The notes below the pieces were generated by a model. It did no database searches and was not told the origin of the DNA. It saw nothing but the letters and a program-made list of their open reading frames with translations. This document shows positions 16,344 through 25,900 of a stretch of 47,081 nucleotides of DNA, piece by piece. Position 1 is the stretch's first letter; each line of letters opens with the position of its first letter. Source of the DNA: Firmicutes bacterium UBA1422 (GTDB taxonomy: Bacteria; Bacillota; Clostridia; Peptostreptococcales; Anaerovoracaceae); NCBI GenBank assembly GCA_002304835.1, contig DBPK01000010.1, forward strand, positions 1 to 47,081, read 5' to 3'. The position numbers were made by a program, and so were the translations under genes.

Positions 16344-17304
16344 ACTGCTTTGATACCTCCTTTATCATAAGCGCTCTGACATTCTCCATGGAATCATTTA
16401 TTGTACATCCGGCCGCCTTGATATGACCGCCTCCACCATATTTCCCTGCGATCTTTGCCACATTACCTTCTTCTTTTGCCCTCATGGCCACCTTCATTTC
16501 TCCGATATCATTTTCTTTTATAAGCATGGCTATCTGAATGCCTTTCACACTTCGAAGCTTTGCTACCATTCCCTCGGTTTCTTCCATGCGTGCCCCGGCC
16601 TCTTCAAGCATTTCCAAAGTGACGGATGCTATTATTCCTTTTCCTTCTGCAAATACCTCCGCTGTATCAATGATCTTGCTTTCAAGTCTGAACTTTGAAA
16701 AATCTTCATTCTGATATATTCCCACGCTGACTTTGGCAAAATCTCCGGAATAATCATACAGGTCTGCTGCTATTTCATGACTTCTTTTGGTGGTATTAGA
16801 GTACTGAAAATTGCCTGTGTCAGTGGTTATTGCCGCAAAAATCGCTTCTGCCGTTTCTTTCTCTAGAGGCCAGTCCATTTCAATTATCAGATCGTAAATT
16901 ATTTCTCCTGTGGCTGAAGCCACCGTATTTATATGATTGTATTCCACAAAGGGCTCTGAAGTGGCATGATGATCCACACATATTCTGTTTTTGCCTTTTT
17001 GAAAAACATCAACTCTTTTTCTGAAACGTTCTGTATCGCCACAATCGATACAAAGGCAGATATCCGGAGCAGATACTTTTTCTTTATCATAAGTACAAAA
17101 CCCTTTGTCCAAAAACATAAGATAATCCGGTATCTTGTCTTCCAGAAGTATCCATGCCTCTTTGCCCATCCCGCGAAGTACTCTGCAAAGAGCAACAGCC
17201 GATCCCATTGCATCTCCGTCCATTAAGACATGGGGGAATATAACTATAGAATCAGCTTCTTCAAGTTGTTTGCCGATTTCTTTGAGGCTGTTATTTTTCA
17301 TCAT
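16333..17304 (-). CDS. nrnA: bifunctional oligoribonuclease/PAP phosphatase NrnA (DHH/DHHA1 family)
   Basis: 323 residues. The DHH domain has MDGDAMGS, CIDCGD and VDHHAT; the DHHA1 domain ends in GGGGHIKAAGC. It should degrade very short RNAs (nanoRNAs) and 3',5'-phosphoadenosine with manganese. It overlaps rbfA by 14 bases and truB by 11 bases, the usual clostridial order rbfA-nrnA-truB. Confidence 0.94.
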   Translation of the reverse strand: MMKNNSLKEIGKQLEEADSIVIFPHVLMDGDAMGSAVALCRVLRGMGKEAWILLEDKIPDYLMFLDKGFCTYDKEKVSAPDICLCIDCGDTERFRKRVDVFQKGKNRICVDHHATSEPFVEYNHINTVASATGEIIYDLIIEMDWPLEKETAEAIFAAITTDTGNFQYSNTTKRSHEIAADLYDYSGDFAKVSVGIYQNEDFSKFRLESKIIDTAEVFAEGKGIIASVTLEMLEEAGARMEETEGMVAKLRSVKGIQIAMLIKENDIGEMKVAMRAKEEGNVAKIAGKYGGGGHIKAAGCTINDSMENVRALMIKEVSKQFGY

Positions 17305-17671
17305 GTTTCACCACTTCTTCAAGAAGATCGTCAATATGCCTGCCGTAATCCAATGATCCATCCAATTTGAAAATAAGATCAGGTGTATGTCTCAGCCTTA
17401 CCTGTTTGCCGATTTCTTTGCGTATGAGACCTTTTGCACTCTTCATAGCATCCAATACTTCCTGCTTTTGTCTATCTTCGGGCTTTTTTTCTTCACTTGT
17501 TTCCATAACTGAAATGTATACCTTTGCAAGACTTCCGTCACCTGTTACATCGACCGCTGTTACACTGACCATCCCAGCAAGCCTGGGGTCTTTGAGTTCC
17601 TTAAGAAGCATCGTGCTTATTGTTTTTTTTATCTCTTCGCCGAGTCTTCCCTGTCTGTATCCTTTTCCCAT
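17291..17671 (-). CDS. rbfA: 30S ribosome-binding factor A
   Basis: 126 residues: RLGEEIKKTIS, KDPRLAGMVSVTAVDVTGD and RHTPDLIFKLD are family hallmarks. It helps 16S rRNA mature at the 5' end. It starts two bases after infB ends and overlaps nrnA. Confidence 0.96.
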   Translation of the reverse strand: MGKGYRQGRLGEEIKKTISTMLLKELKDPRLAGMVSVTAVDVTGDGSLAKVYISVMETSEEKKPEDRQKQEVLDAMKSAKGLIRKEIGKQVRLRHTPDLIFKLDGSLDYGRHIDDLLEEVVKHDEK

Positions 17672-17673
17672 TT

Positions 17674-20409
17674 TTAATCCCTCTCGATCTCCTGCATCTC
17701 AAAGCATTCTATGATATCGTCTTCCTTCAGGTCATTGTAGTTTTCAATGCCAAGCCCGCATTCAAATCCCTGCTGTACTTCTTTTGCGTCATCTTTGAAT
17801 CTTTTCAGTGATGATATCTTCCCTTCGTGTATGACTACTCCGTCCCTAACAAGACGTATCTGTGCATTTCTTATTACCTTGCCTTCAGTCACATATGCTC
17901 CGGCAATTATTCCTATATTGGGGACTTTGAACGTTTCCCTGACTTTGACCTGGCCAAGCACGACTTCCTTGAACTCAGGATCCAGCATGCCCTTCATGGC
18001 GCTTTCGATATCATCTATTATATCGTATATCACTCTGTAATTTCTTATCTGTATGCCTTCCCTGTCAGCCTGCTGAGCAACTCCCGCAGCCGGTCTTACA
18101 TTGAATCCGATTATTATCGCACCGGAAGTTCCAGCCAGCATGACATCCGATTCGGTTATTGCGCCCACTCCCGTATGGACTATCCTGACCTTTACATTCT
18201 CATTGCTGAGCTTTTCCAGGGAGGAGGTAACAGCACCAACAGATCCTCTTACATCTCCTTTGATAATAAGGGGAAGTTCTTTTGTTTCGCCTTCTTTTAT
18301 TTGGCTGAAAAGTTCTTCAAGGCTTGTTTTGGAGGTTTTGGCCATTACTTCTTCCCTTTGCTTCAGCTTCCTTTTGTCTGCGATATCTTTTGCTATCCTG
18401 TCTTCGCTTACTGCATTGAATGAATCGCCGGCAGCAGGAACATCAGTGAGACCGAGCAACTCCACAGCTGTGGCCGGGCCCGCTTTTCTTATTGTCTCTC
18501 CCTTTGAATTAGTCATCAACCTAATACGTCCTGAGCATGTGCCTGCCACCACGCTGCTTCCCGCCTCAAGTGTTCCGTTTGTTACAAGTACGGTGGCAAC
18601 GGGGCCCTTTGCTTTATCAAGTCTGGCTTCAATAACAGTTCCCACAGCCAGTCGGTCGGGATTTGCTTTAAGTTCAAGTACTTCTGCCTGCAGAAGTATC
18701 ATTTCCAGAAGGTTTCTTATTCCTTCTCCGCTTTTTGCCGAAACCGGCGCTGCAATAACATCTCCGCCCCATTCTTCCACAAGTATATTGTGTTCTGAAA
18801 GATCCTGTTTGACCTTGTCGGGATTTGCCCCGGGTTTGTCCATTTTGTTTATCGCAACTATTATGGGTACTCCCGCAGCCTTTGCGTGACTGATGGATTC
18901 AATAGTCTGAGGCTTGACACTGTCATCTGCAGCAACCACAAGAACAGCGATATCCGTCACATCAGCACCTCTGGCTCTCATTGCAGTAAAGGCTTCATGA
19001 CCGGGAGTATCAAGGAATACGATCCTTTTGTCGTTGATCTCCACTTCGGAAGCTCCTATATGCTGGGTGATGCCTCCTGACTCGGAAGCCGTCACATTTG
19101 TTTTTCTTATGGCATCAAGAAGAGAAGTCTTTCCGTGATCCACGTGCCCCATTACTGTTATTATTGGAGGCCTGGGCATAAGGTCCGCCTCTATATCATC
19201 AAATAGCTCAAGACCTTCTTCCTCAGTTTCCTGTTCAACACTGCCTACAATAACATTTATACCAAGCTCTTCCGCCAATATAAGCAATGTGTCTTCATCA
19301 ATATTCGCATTGATATTTGTTATCCTGCCCAGTCCCATAAGGGTCATTATTATCTTTGAAACCGAAACATCTATCTGCTCTGCCAGTCCCCCTACTGTAA
19401 TGGGAACATTTATAACTTTTGTCCCTGCCGGCAACGGTGTTTCTTCTATTTCAGGTTCTTCTGAGATCTTTTGTTTCACATGCTTTTTCTTTGCTTTCTT
19501 TTCAAGGGAAAGAACTTCATATCCCCCCGGTTTGCGGCTTTTTTTCCCTTTTTCAAGCCTGTTGAATTTGTCTCTTTCTTTTTCCTTGGTTTTGCCTTTC
19601 TTTGTTCTGTCCTCTTTTTTTGCTGCGGGCTTTTCAGAAGCAGTCTCTTTTGAGGATGGCTTCCTTGCAGGTCTTTCGGGTCTTGCCGAAGGTCTTTCGG
19701 ATCTTGCCGAAGATCTTTCGGGTCTTGCCGAAGATCTTTCGGTCCCGGCTTTAGATTTTTCGGGTCTTGATGAAGGCCTTTCGGGTCTTGCCGAAGGTCT
19801 TTTTGCCTCTGCTCTTTTTTCTTCTCTTTCCTTTTTTTCTTTTGCCTCAGCTTCGGCTTTCTGCTCTTTTGCAGACTTGATTATTTTCACTTTGGGCTTT
19901 TCGATATGCTCTTTTCCTGTGGTTTTGCTGGCTTCCTCAGCTTTTTTTGCTATGGCAGCTTTCTTTGTAACAGTGGGTTTTTCAGTGGCCTCATCTTCAC
20001 TCTCTATTTTTTTTGGCAAAGGTTTACCAACAGGTCTGGTTGCTCTTTTTTCGACTTCTTTTGGAACAACAGGTTTCCCTATGGGTGGCCTTCTTGTGAT
20101 AACGGGCTCTTCTTCTACAGTCTTTTTTCTTACCTTTGAAGTTTTACCTGCAGTAGTTTTCACGTTAGCTGCTCTAACAGTAACATGAGGGTCGTTCTCA
20201 TCAGTGTCTTTCTTTTTTGATGCGACCCTTACTATTTTTGTCTCGGTGTCCTTTTTTCTTTTTGCTTTAACGGCATTTTCAAGTGTCTTTTCGTCAATTT
20301 CAGATAATGCGCTATTGGCCGAAGTCACTTCGATCCCCATTGCTTTTGCTTTTTCTATAAGCTCTTTACTGCTCGTTTCAAGCTTTTTTGCTAACTCATG
20401 TACTTTCAT
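17674..20409 (-). CDS. infB: translation initiation factor IF-2
   Basis: 911 residues. An N-terminal IF2-N domain (VHELAKKLETSSKELIEKAKAMG) is followed by a long, charged, low-complexity linker of about 300 residues. That linker contains a tandem seven-residue repeat related to SARPERP. A second IF2-N region and the GTPase domain follow (GHVDHGKTSLLDAI, DTPGHEAFTAMRARG, NKMDK), then domains II to IV. It brings initiator tRNA to the ribosome. The ATG follows GGAGGTGTT. Confidence 0.98.
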   Translation of the reverse strand: MKVHELAKKLETSSKELIEKAKAMGIEVTSANSALSEIDEKTLENAVKAKRKKDTETKIVRVASKKKDTDENDPHVTVRAANVKTTAGKTSKVRKKTVEEEPVITRRPPIGKPVVPKEVEKRATRPVGKPLPKKIESEDEATEKPTVTKKAAIAKKAEEASKTTGKEHIEKPKVKIIKSAKEQKAEAEAKEKKEREEKRAEAKRPSARPERPSSRPEKSKAGTERSSARPERSSARSERPSARPERPARKPSSKETASEKPAAKKEDRTKKGKTKEKERDKFNRLEKGKKSRKPGGYEVLSLEKKAKKKHVKQKISEEPEIEETPLPAGTKVINVPITVGGLAEQIDVSVSKIIMTLMGLGRITNINANIDEDTLLILAEELGINVIVGSVEQETEEEGLELFDDIEADLMPRPPIITVMGHVDHGKTSLLDAIRKTNVTASESGGITQHIGASEVEINDKRIVFLDTPGHEAFTAMRARGADVTDIAVLVVAADDSVKPQTIESISHAKAAGVPIIVAINKMDKPGANPDKVKQDLSEHNILVEEWGGDVIAAPVSAKSGEGIRNLLEMILLQAEVLELKANPDRLAVGTVIEARLDKAKGPVATVLVTNGTLEAGSSVVAGTCSGRIRLMTNSKGETIRKAGPATAVELLGLTDVPAAGDSFNAVSEDRIAKDIADKRKLKQREEVMAKTSKTSLEELFSQIKEGETKELPLIIKGDVRGSVGAVTSSLEKLSNENVKVRIVHTGVGAITESDVMLAGTSGAIIIGFNVRPAAGVAQQADREGIQIRNYRVIYDIIDDIESAMKGMLDPEFKEVVLGQVKVRETFKVPNIGIIAGAYVTEGKVIRNAQIRLVRDGVVIHEGKISSLKRFKDDAKEVQQGFECGLGIENYNDLKEDDIIECFEMQEIERD
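19671..19800. repeat. 21-base tandem repeat inside infB
   Basis: Six or so imperfect 21-base units (core TCTTTCGGGTCTTGCCGAAG) lie head to tail and encode seven-residue repeats related to SARPERP in the IF-2 linker. The frame is kept in every unit. Likely to vary in copy number between strains. Confidence 0.85.
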
Positions 20410-20412
20410 TGT

Positions 20413-20742
20413 CTAGAACACCTCCTTTTTTTCAAATTCTTTTTTGTCTATTTCTTTTATTACAGCCTCAGCGAAATTTTTGTCTGTGATACCGAATATG
20501 CCCCTCCCGGGATTGCCGGTAATATGACCGGTTTCTTCGCTTTGTCCATATATCCTGTATTTTGTTTTTTTGCTTTCTGCCAGCTTGATCATTTTTTTCA
20601 TGCTGTTCTCCGATACATCTTCACTTACTATTAGAAGTTTTATTTTGCCTCTTTCAATTGCATCAAGACATTTATTGTAGCCTGCCAGTAGCTTTCCGGC
20701 TTTTCTGGCAAGCCCAAGATAACTTTCAATCTTTTGCCTCAT
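20413..20742 (-). CDS. L7Ae/L30e-like ribosomal protein YlxQ
   Basis: 109 residues with the L7Ae/L30e fold signature (LGLARKAGKLLAGYNKCLDAI, KIKLLIVSEDVSENS). Proteins of this family bind K-turn RNA. It lies between ylxR (17-base overlap) and infB (3-base gap), the conserved place for ylxQ. Confidence 0.92.
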   Translation of the reverse strand: MRQKIESYLGLARKAGKLLAGYNKCLDAIERGKIKLLIVSEDVSENSMKKMIKLAESKKTKYRIYGQSEETGHITGNPGRGIFGITDKNFAEAVIKEIDKKEFEKKEVF

Positions 20743-21001
20743 ATGTTCTCAGCTCCTCAAAAAGTTTTTCCATCTGTTCTTTTGATATCTCCACGGAAAG
20801 ACTTCTGGCCAAAGCGTTTCTTTTCTCCGCTTTTTTAAGGCACTGCAGATCAGAACAGACATATACACCGCGCCCTTTGGCTTTCCCCGTGGGATCTATA
20901 CTAATATCTCCTTCATAGGCAGCGATCCTTATGAGTTCATTCTTTGGTCTGGATGACATGCATCCGACACACCTTCTCATTGGTGTTTTTTTATTCTTCA
21001 T
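20726..21001 (-). CDS. YlxR family (DUF448) RNA-binding protein
   Basis: 91 residues from ATG 21001, which overlaps the nusA stop by 11 bases; the longer frame upstream is only the nusA tail in another frame. Hallmarks are MRRCVGCMSSRPKNELIRI, GKAKGRGVYVCSD and LKKAEKRNALARSL. It lies between nusA and ylxQ as in other Bacillota. Members have been tied to regulation and to RNase P RNA binding; the role here is not shown by sequence. Confidence 0.93.
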   Translation of the reverse strand: MKNKKTPMRRCVGCMSSRPKNELIRIAAYEGDISIDPTGKAKGRGVYVCSDLQCLKKAEKRNALARSLSVEISKEQMEKLFEELRTYEAKD

Positions 21002-22316
21002 CTGCTTTTTCTTTTGTTTCCTCTGTTTCCGCCGGTATTTCTTCTTCTGCTGCTTCCTCTGTTTCCGCCGGTATTTCTTCTCCTGCTGTTTCCTCTTTCC
21101 CCGCCTGTGCTTCTTCTTCATTATCCGTTTCTGTTTCTGCATCAGTCTCTGTCATTTCTTCCCGGGCTTCGGAACTCTCCTCTTCACTTACGCTTTCATA
21201 CGTGTCTTCAGATGTGTCTTCAGATGTTTCTTCCGTATCTTCATATTCTTCTTCATATTCATCATCATTTTCTTCATCATCCCCGTAATACTGGGTATGA
21301 CTTTTTATATCTATTTTCCAACCGCAGAGTTTTGCCGCAAGTCTTACGTTTTGCCCGGATTTGCCTATGGCAAGAGAAAGCTGATAATCCGGTACTATTA
21401 CTGTTGCCACTTTTTCTTCGTCTTCGATTATTACCTCTTCGACTTTGGCGGGACTCAGAACATTACTTATCAGTGTGACCGGGTCTTCGCTCCAGGTTAT
21501 GATATCAATTTTTTCGTTGAAAAGCTCATCCACTATGTTCTGTACCCGAGAACCTCTTGATCCCACACATGCACCCACAGGATCCACATTTTCATCTTCT
21601 GTGTATACGGCCATTTTGGTTCTGGATCCCGCTTCTCTGGCAATACTTTTTATCTCTACTATACCGTCTTCTATCTCAGGCACTTCCAGTTCAAAAAGTC
21701 TTTTTACAAGACCCGGATGGGATCTTGAAAGAAATACCTGGGGTCCTTTTGTGGTCTTTTTGACATCCATAATATAGACCTTTATTCTGTCATTGGTCTC
21801 GAATCTTTCTCCCGGCACCTGTTCTTTTGCCGAAAGGATGCCTTCTGTTCTACCCATGTTAACAAAAATGGTGTCGCCGCTTTTTCTTTGTATCGTACCT
21901 GTTACGACTTCTCCCTGTTTTTCCACATAGTCATCAAATATTATTCCTCTTTCGGCTTCTCTTATTCTCTGAACAACCACTTGTTTAGCTGTTTGTGCTG
22001 CAATACGACCGAATTCCTCGGTAGCCACCTGATAAAAAACCTCATCTCCCAATTCAAAATTCGGATCGATCTCCAGCGCCTCGTCAAGGGTGATCTGGGT
22101 GTTTTCGTCTTCTATCTCTTCTACTATATCCATAACGGTGTATACCTTTATCTCACCTGTTTCACTGTCGATATCCACTCTGACATTCTGATTGCTTCCA
22201 TAGTTCTTTTTGTAGGCCGAAATCAGTGCGGATTCAATGGCCTCAAAAATTATATCTTTTGATATTCCCTTGCTTTTTTCTATCTGTTCTATAGCGGCAA
22301 TAAATTCTTTGTTCAT
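20991..22316 (-). CDS. nusA: transcription termination/antitermination protein NusA with long acidic tail
   Basis: 441 residues. The N-terminal domain, S1 domain, KH1 (VGACVGSRGSRVQNIVDEL) and KH2 (LAIGKSGQNVRLAAKLCGW) are complete by about residue 345. The last 95 or so residues are almost purely Glu/Asp/Thr with a 12-residue repeat (EEIPAETEEAAE-like). NusA of Bacillota usually ends soon after KH2. The tail resembles an acidic, disordered module that might mimic nucleic acid or regulate RNA binding. It controls pausing and termination by RNA polymerase. Confidence 0.97.
   Translation of the reverse strand: MNKEFIAAIEQIEKSKGISKDIIFEAIESALISAYKKNYGSNQNVRVDIDSETGEIKVYTVMDIVEEIEDENTQITLDEALEIDPNFELGDEVFYQVATEEFGRIAAQTAKQVVVQRIREAERGIIFDDYVEKQGEVVTGTIQRKSGDTIFVNMGRTEGILSAKEQVPGERFETNDRIKVYIMDVKKTTKGPQVFLSRSHPGLVKRLFELEVPEIEDGIVEIKSIAREAGSRTKMAVYTEDENVDPVGACVGSRGSRVQNIVDELFNEKIDIITWSEDPVTLISNVLSPAKVEEVIIEDEEKVATVIVPDYQLSLAIGKSGQNVRLAAKLCGWKIDIKSHTQYYGDDEENDDEYEEEYEDTEETSEDTSEDTYESVSEEESSEAREEMTETDAETETDNEEEAQAGKEETAGEEIPAETEEAAEEEIPAETEETKEKADEE
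21021..21092. repeat. 36-base direct repeat encoding the NusA acidic tail
   Basis: The segment beginning CTCTGTTTCCGCCGGTATTT occurs at 21021 and again 36 bases later at 21057, in frame. It encodes two near-identical 12-residue acidic units. Confidence 0.8.
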
Positions 22317-22351
22317 TTCTGTTCCTCCGTTGGCGACGCTATTTTGCGCTT

Positions 22352-22843
22352 TTATATTTCAATTGCCAGTCTGGTCTTTACGATCTTTTCTCTTGGCAAT
22401 TCAATTTCTTTTTCGTCCCTGTCCGTTATGATTACCCTATCCTTTGTAACTTTCTTCAATATGCCCTCTATCTCTTTTCTGCCGTCTTCGGGCACATACA
22501 GTTTGATCAATACCCTGTGGCCTATATATCTTTTGTAGTGCTCGTCCGTTACCAGCTCTCTGTCAATTCCCGGAGAAGATACTTCGAGATAATAGTTCTG
22601 TTTTATGGGGTCTTTTTCATCAAGCTTCTTGCTTAGGAAACGGCTTACTTTTTCACAATCTTCCGTCCCTATATGAATCTTTTCGGGCGCTGCCGCATCC
22701 CCCTGTTTTTTTTCGATATAAACCCGCAAAAACCAGTCCGGACCCTCTTTCACAAATTCCAGATCATAAAGCTCATAGCCTTTATCGGCAAGAAAGTCCG
22801 AAAGCAAGTGTCCTGTCAATTCTTCGATCTCTTTTTTTGCCAT
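22352..22843 (-). CDS. rimP: ribosome maturation factor RimP
   Basis: 163 residues from ATG 22843 (GGAGAAATACC upstream). Hallmarks: GYELYDLEFVKEGPDWFLRVYI, EDCEKVSRFLSKKLDE and YYLEVSSPGIDREL. It acts in 30S assembly. It is the first gene of the nusA-infB operon, with a promoter and stem-loop just upstream. Confidence 0.97.
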   Translation of the reverse strand: MAKKEIEELTGHLLSDFLADKGYELYDLEFVKEGPDWFLRVYIEKKQGDAAAPEKIHIGTEDCEKVSRFLSKKLDEKDPIKQNYYLEVSSPGIDRELVTDEHYKRYIGHRVLIKLYVPEDGRKEIEGILKKVTKDRVIITDRDEKEIELPREKIVKTRLAIEI

Positions 22844-22865
22844 GGTATTTCTCCGCTCATAAAGT

Positions 22866-22889
22866 GAAGAGTGGGCTGTCCCACTCTTC
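22866..22889 (-). promoter_or_regulatory. leader stem-loop upstream of rimP
   Basis: On the minus strand, perfect 10-base arms GAAGAGTGGG and CCCACTCTTC enclose a 4-base loop. It ends about 23 bases before the rimP start and after the promoter, so it belongs to the 5' leader. A terminator-like hairpin at this place is common in Bacillota. The poor U-run argues for a regulatory or processing role. Confidence 0.7.
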
Positions 22890-22917
22890 AAAATCAACTA
22901 GTTTTATCACGGTTATT

Positions 22918-22946
22918 ATATTACCATGCATTTATTAAAATTGCAA
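22918..22946 (-). promoter_or_regulatory. promoter of the rimP-nusA-infB operon
   Basis: -35 TTGCAA (22946-22941), 17-base spacer, -10 TAATAT (22923-22918) on the minus strand. An overlapping TATAAT three bases further on is out of register. Confidence 0.65.
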
Positions 22947-22990
22947 GGATTTATAAGATTTTTTTGTTGTCTGCGCAAGTCTTTCGCTTA

Positions 22991-25900
22991 TCAGAACAGG
23001 CTCAACTGATCCGATTCGGGCATACCGTCTAGGGTCCCGTTGCTACGCAGAGATTCAATTGCTGTCTTGTTGATCCTGGTCCTTTCTCTCATTTCATCAA
23101 TAGTCTCAAAGGGTTTCTTCTCCCATTCTTCTTCTATTGCACGACCCGCATTCTCGCCCACTCCCAAAAGGGCACAAAGGGGTATCTGAACGGCTCCTTC
23201 CTTAATGGTGAATTTCACTGCTTTTGATTCACCCAGTACCGGATCGGTAAAGGCATAACCTCTGGAATACATCTCATAAGCGACTTCCAGTACCGTCACC
23301 TCATCCTCCTCTTTCTTGGTCATGTTCTTCCCTTTCAACTCAAGGGAATCTATCCTTCTAAGGCATGCTTCAGCCCCGTTTTTTATGATATCCCAGTTGA
23401 AGTCTGCCACTTTTGTGGTGAAATATACGGCATAAAACTGGGCGGGATAATACACCTTATAATAAGCTATCCGAAATGACATGACAACATAAGCGACCGC
23501 ATGCGCCTTGGGGAACATATAAGTTATTCTTCTGCAGGATTCTATGTACCAGGAAGGTACCTTCGCCCCTCTCATCAGATCTGCCTGATCCTCACTCACA
23601 CCTTTCCCTTTTCTGACTCTTTCCATTATTTCAAAGGCATCTTTCCCGGTAAGTCCTTTTTGTATCAGATAATTCATTATGTCATCCCGGGTGGAAATTG
23701 CATCTTTCAATGTGGCCTGTCCGCTACTTATAAATTCCTGGGCATTATTTATCCACACATTCGTGCCGTGGGAAAAGCCGGATATCCTTACCAGATCAGC
23801 AAATTTGTCGGGTTTCGTATCATCCAGCATCTGCCGCACGAACCTGGTACCGAATTCAGGCACACCAAAACTACCGTGAGTGAATCTGTAGTCCGGTTCT
23901 TTCACATCCAGGCTGTCAATACCGTTGAAAAGGCTCATCACCTTTTCATCCTTCAGGGACACCTTGAGCGGATCCACACCGGTCATGTCCTGAAGCTGCC
24001 TTATCATAGAAGGATTATCATGTCCGAGTATGTCCAGTTTGAAAAGGTTCTTGTCTATGGCATGATACTCAAAATGCGTAGTGATGACACCTGTAGAACT
24101 GTCATTTGCGGGATGCTGCACCGGGCAGAATTCATGTATATCATGACCCTTGGGAAGTATTATTATGCCTCCCGGATGCTGCCCCGTGGTACGTCTTATG
24201 CCCGTGCAACATTTTGTCAGCCTTTCCGCTTCATATTTGTTTACGGGTATGCCTCTTTCTTCAAAATATTTCATGACGAAGCCGTAGGCGGTCTTTGAGG
24301 CTATGGTGCTTATAGTGCCGGCACGAAAAACGTTTTCGCTGCCGAATATCTCTTCCACGAACTTGTGGGCCCTGGCCTGATATTCTCCTGCAAAGTTGAG
24401 ATCTATATCCGGTTCTTTGTTTCCTTCGAATCCGAGAAATGTTTCAAATGGTATATTGAATCCGTCCTGTTCCATAACCGTATTACAGTTGGAACAGTTT
24501 ATGACCGGCATGTCTGCCCCGCAGTCATAGACAGTTTCATCTCCCCACTCAAGTTTTTTGCATGCGGGACATATGTAATGGGGTGGCAGAGGATTTACTT
24601 CCGTGATCCCGGCCATTGTTGCGGCAAATGACGATCCGACAGAACCTCTGGATCCTACGAGATATCCATCAGAAAGGGATTTTTGAACAAGTTTTTCAGC
24701 AGAAACATAAAGCACTGCATAATCGTTCCCGATTATGGAATCAAGCTCCGCAAAAAGTCTTTCTCTTATTTTATCGGGCAAAGGATCTCCGTATCTTTCC
24801 TTTGCATTTTTCTCACACTTCCTGCGGAGTATCTCGTCGGCATCTTCGATCTTTGGCGGAAATTTGCCGTAAGGCACGGGCATTACCTCCTCGATCATAT
24901 CCGATATATATCCGGGCCCTTTTATGACCAAGTCAGCTGCTGTTTCTTCATCCAGGTAATCAAACTCCGAAAGCATTTCCCCGGTGGTGCGCAGATAAAG
25001 TCCCTGTTCTCCCTCGGTATCTTTATATCCCTGTCCTGCCATGAGTATTTTTCGGTAAAGAAAATCATCGGGAGAAGTATAATGAGTATCACAGGTGGCA
25101 ACCACCGTTTTGCCATGCTCTCTTCCCAGTTCTATTATTTTTCGGTTTATATCCTTAAGTTCTTCTTTGCCCGAAACCAGCCCTCCATCTATGAGGAACT
25201 GATTGTTGATCAGAGGCTGGATTTCAAGATAATCATAAAAATCTACCGTTTCGTCTATCTTTTCTTTTGTATATTTTCTGAGTACAGCCTGGTAAACTTC
25301 TCCCTGGGCACATGCCGAACCAATGATCAGCCCTTCTCTTCTGGCGGAAAGCAGAGATTTTGGTATCCTGGGTTTTCTGTAAAAATATTTGATATGAGAA
25401 TCCGAAACAAGACGATAAAGATTCTTCAGACCGTTTTGATCCTTTGCAAGCATGATTACATGATTGGTCTTTTTGGATCTGTAGTCGATTTGCCCATCCG
25501 GCAAAAGACAGTCGCTGTCATCAAAAATATATCCCTCAAGTCCGTATATTATTTTTATTTCCTGTCCCTTTTGTTTTTTCAGGTCCGCCGCCGCCTTAAA
25601 AGCTTCGGGAAAAGCCTGCACCACACCATGATCGGTTATGGCGATAGCCCTATGTCCCCATGAAGCTGCCTGTTCTATCATGCCCCTGATATCATTGAAT
25701 CCGTCCATGGCACTCATCTTGGTGTGTGCATGTAATTCGATTCTTTTTGACTCTGAGAGATCTTCTCTTTTTGTCTGATTCCCTTTTTCTATATGCTTAG
25801 CCATTATGACAATATTATTGCTGAAGTTGTCCCATTCTATATCTCCTTTTATTTTGAGCAGATCGTTTTCCTTCAGTTTTTCAGATATATCATTCCATTT

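Noticed and set aside
19671..19800. Regular repeats that might be taken for a CRISPR array
   Set aside because: Units are contiguous without spacers and encode protein repeats in frame.
19289..20188. Long plus-strand open frame opposite infB
   Set aside because: It is antisense to the repeat-rich IF-2 linker; the Ser/Phe-rich product mirrors the Lys/Glu/Arg-rich linker and lacks a ribosome site.
20726..21142. Extended N-terminus of YlxR rich in Lys/Gln/Arg repeats
   Set aside because: This is the NusA acidic-tail repeat read in another frame; the true start is ATG 21001.
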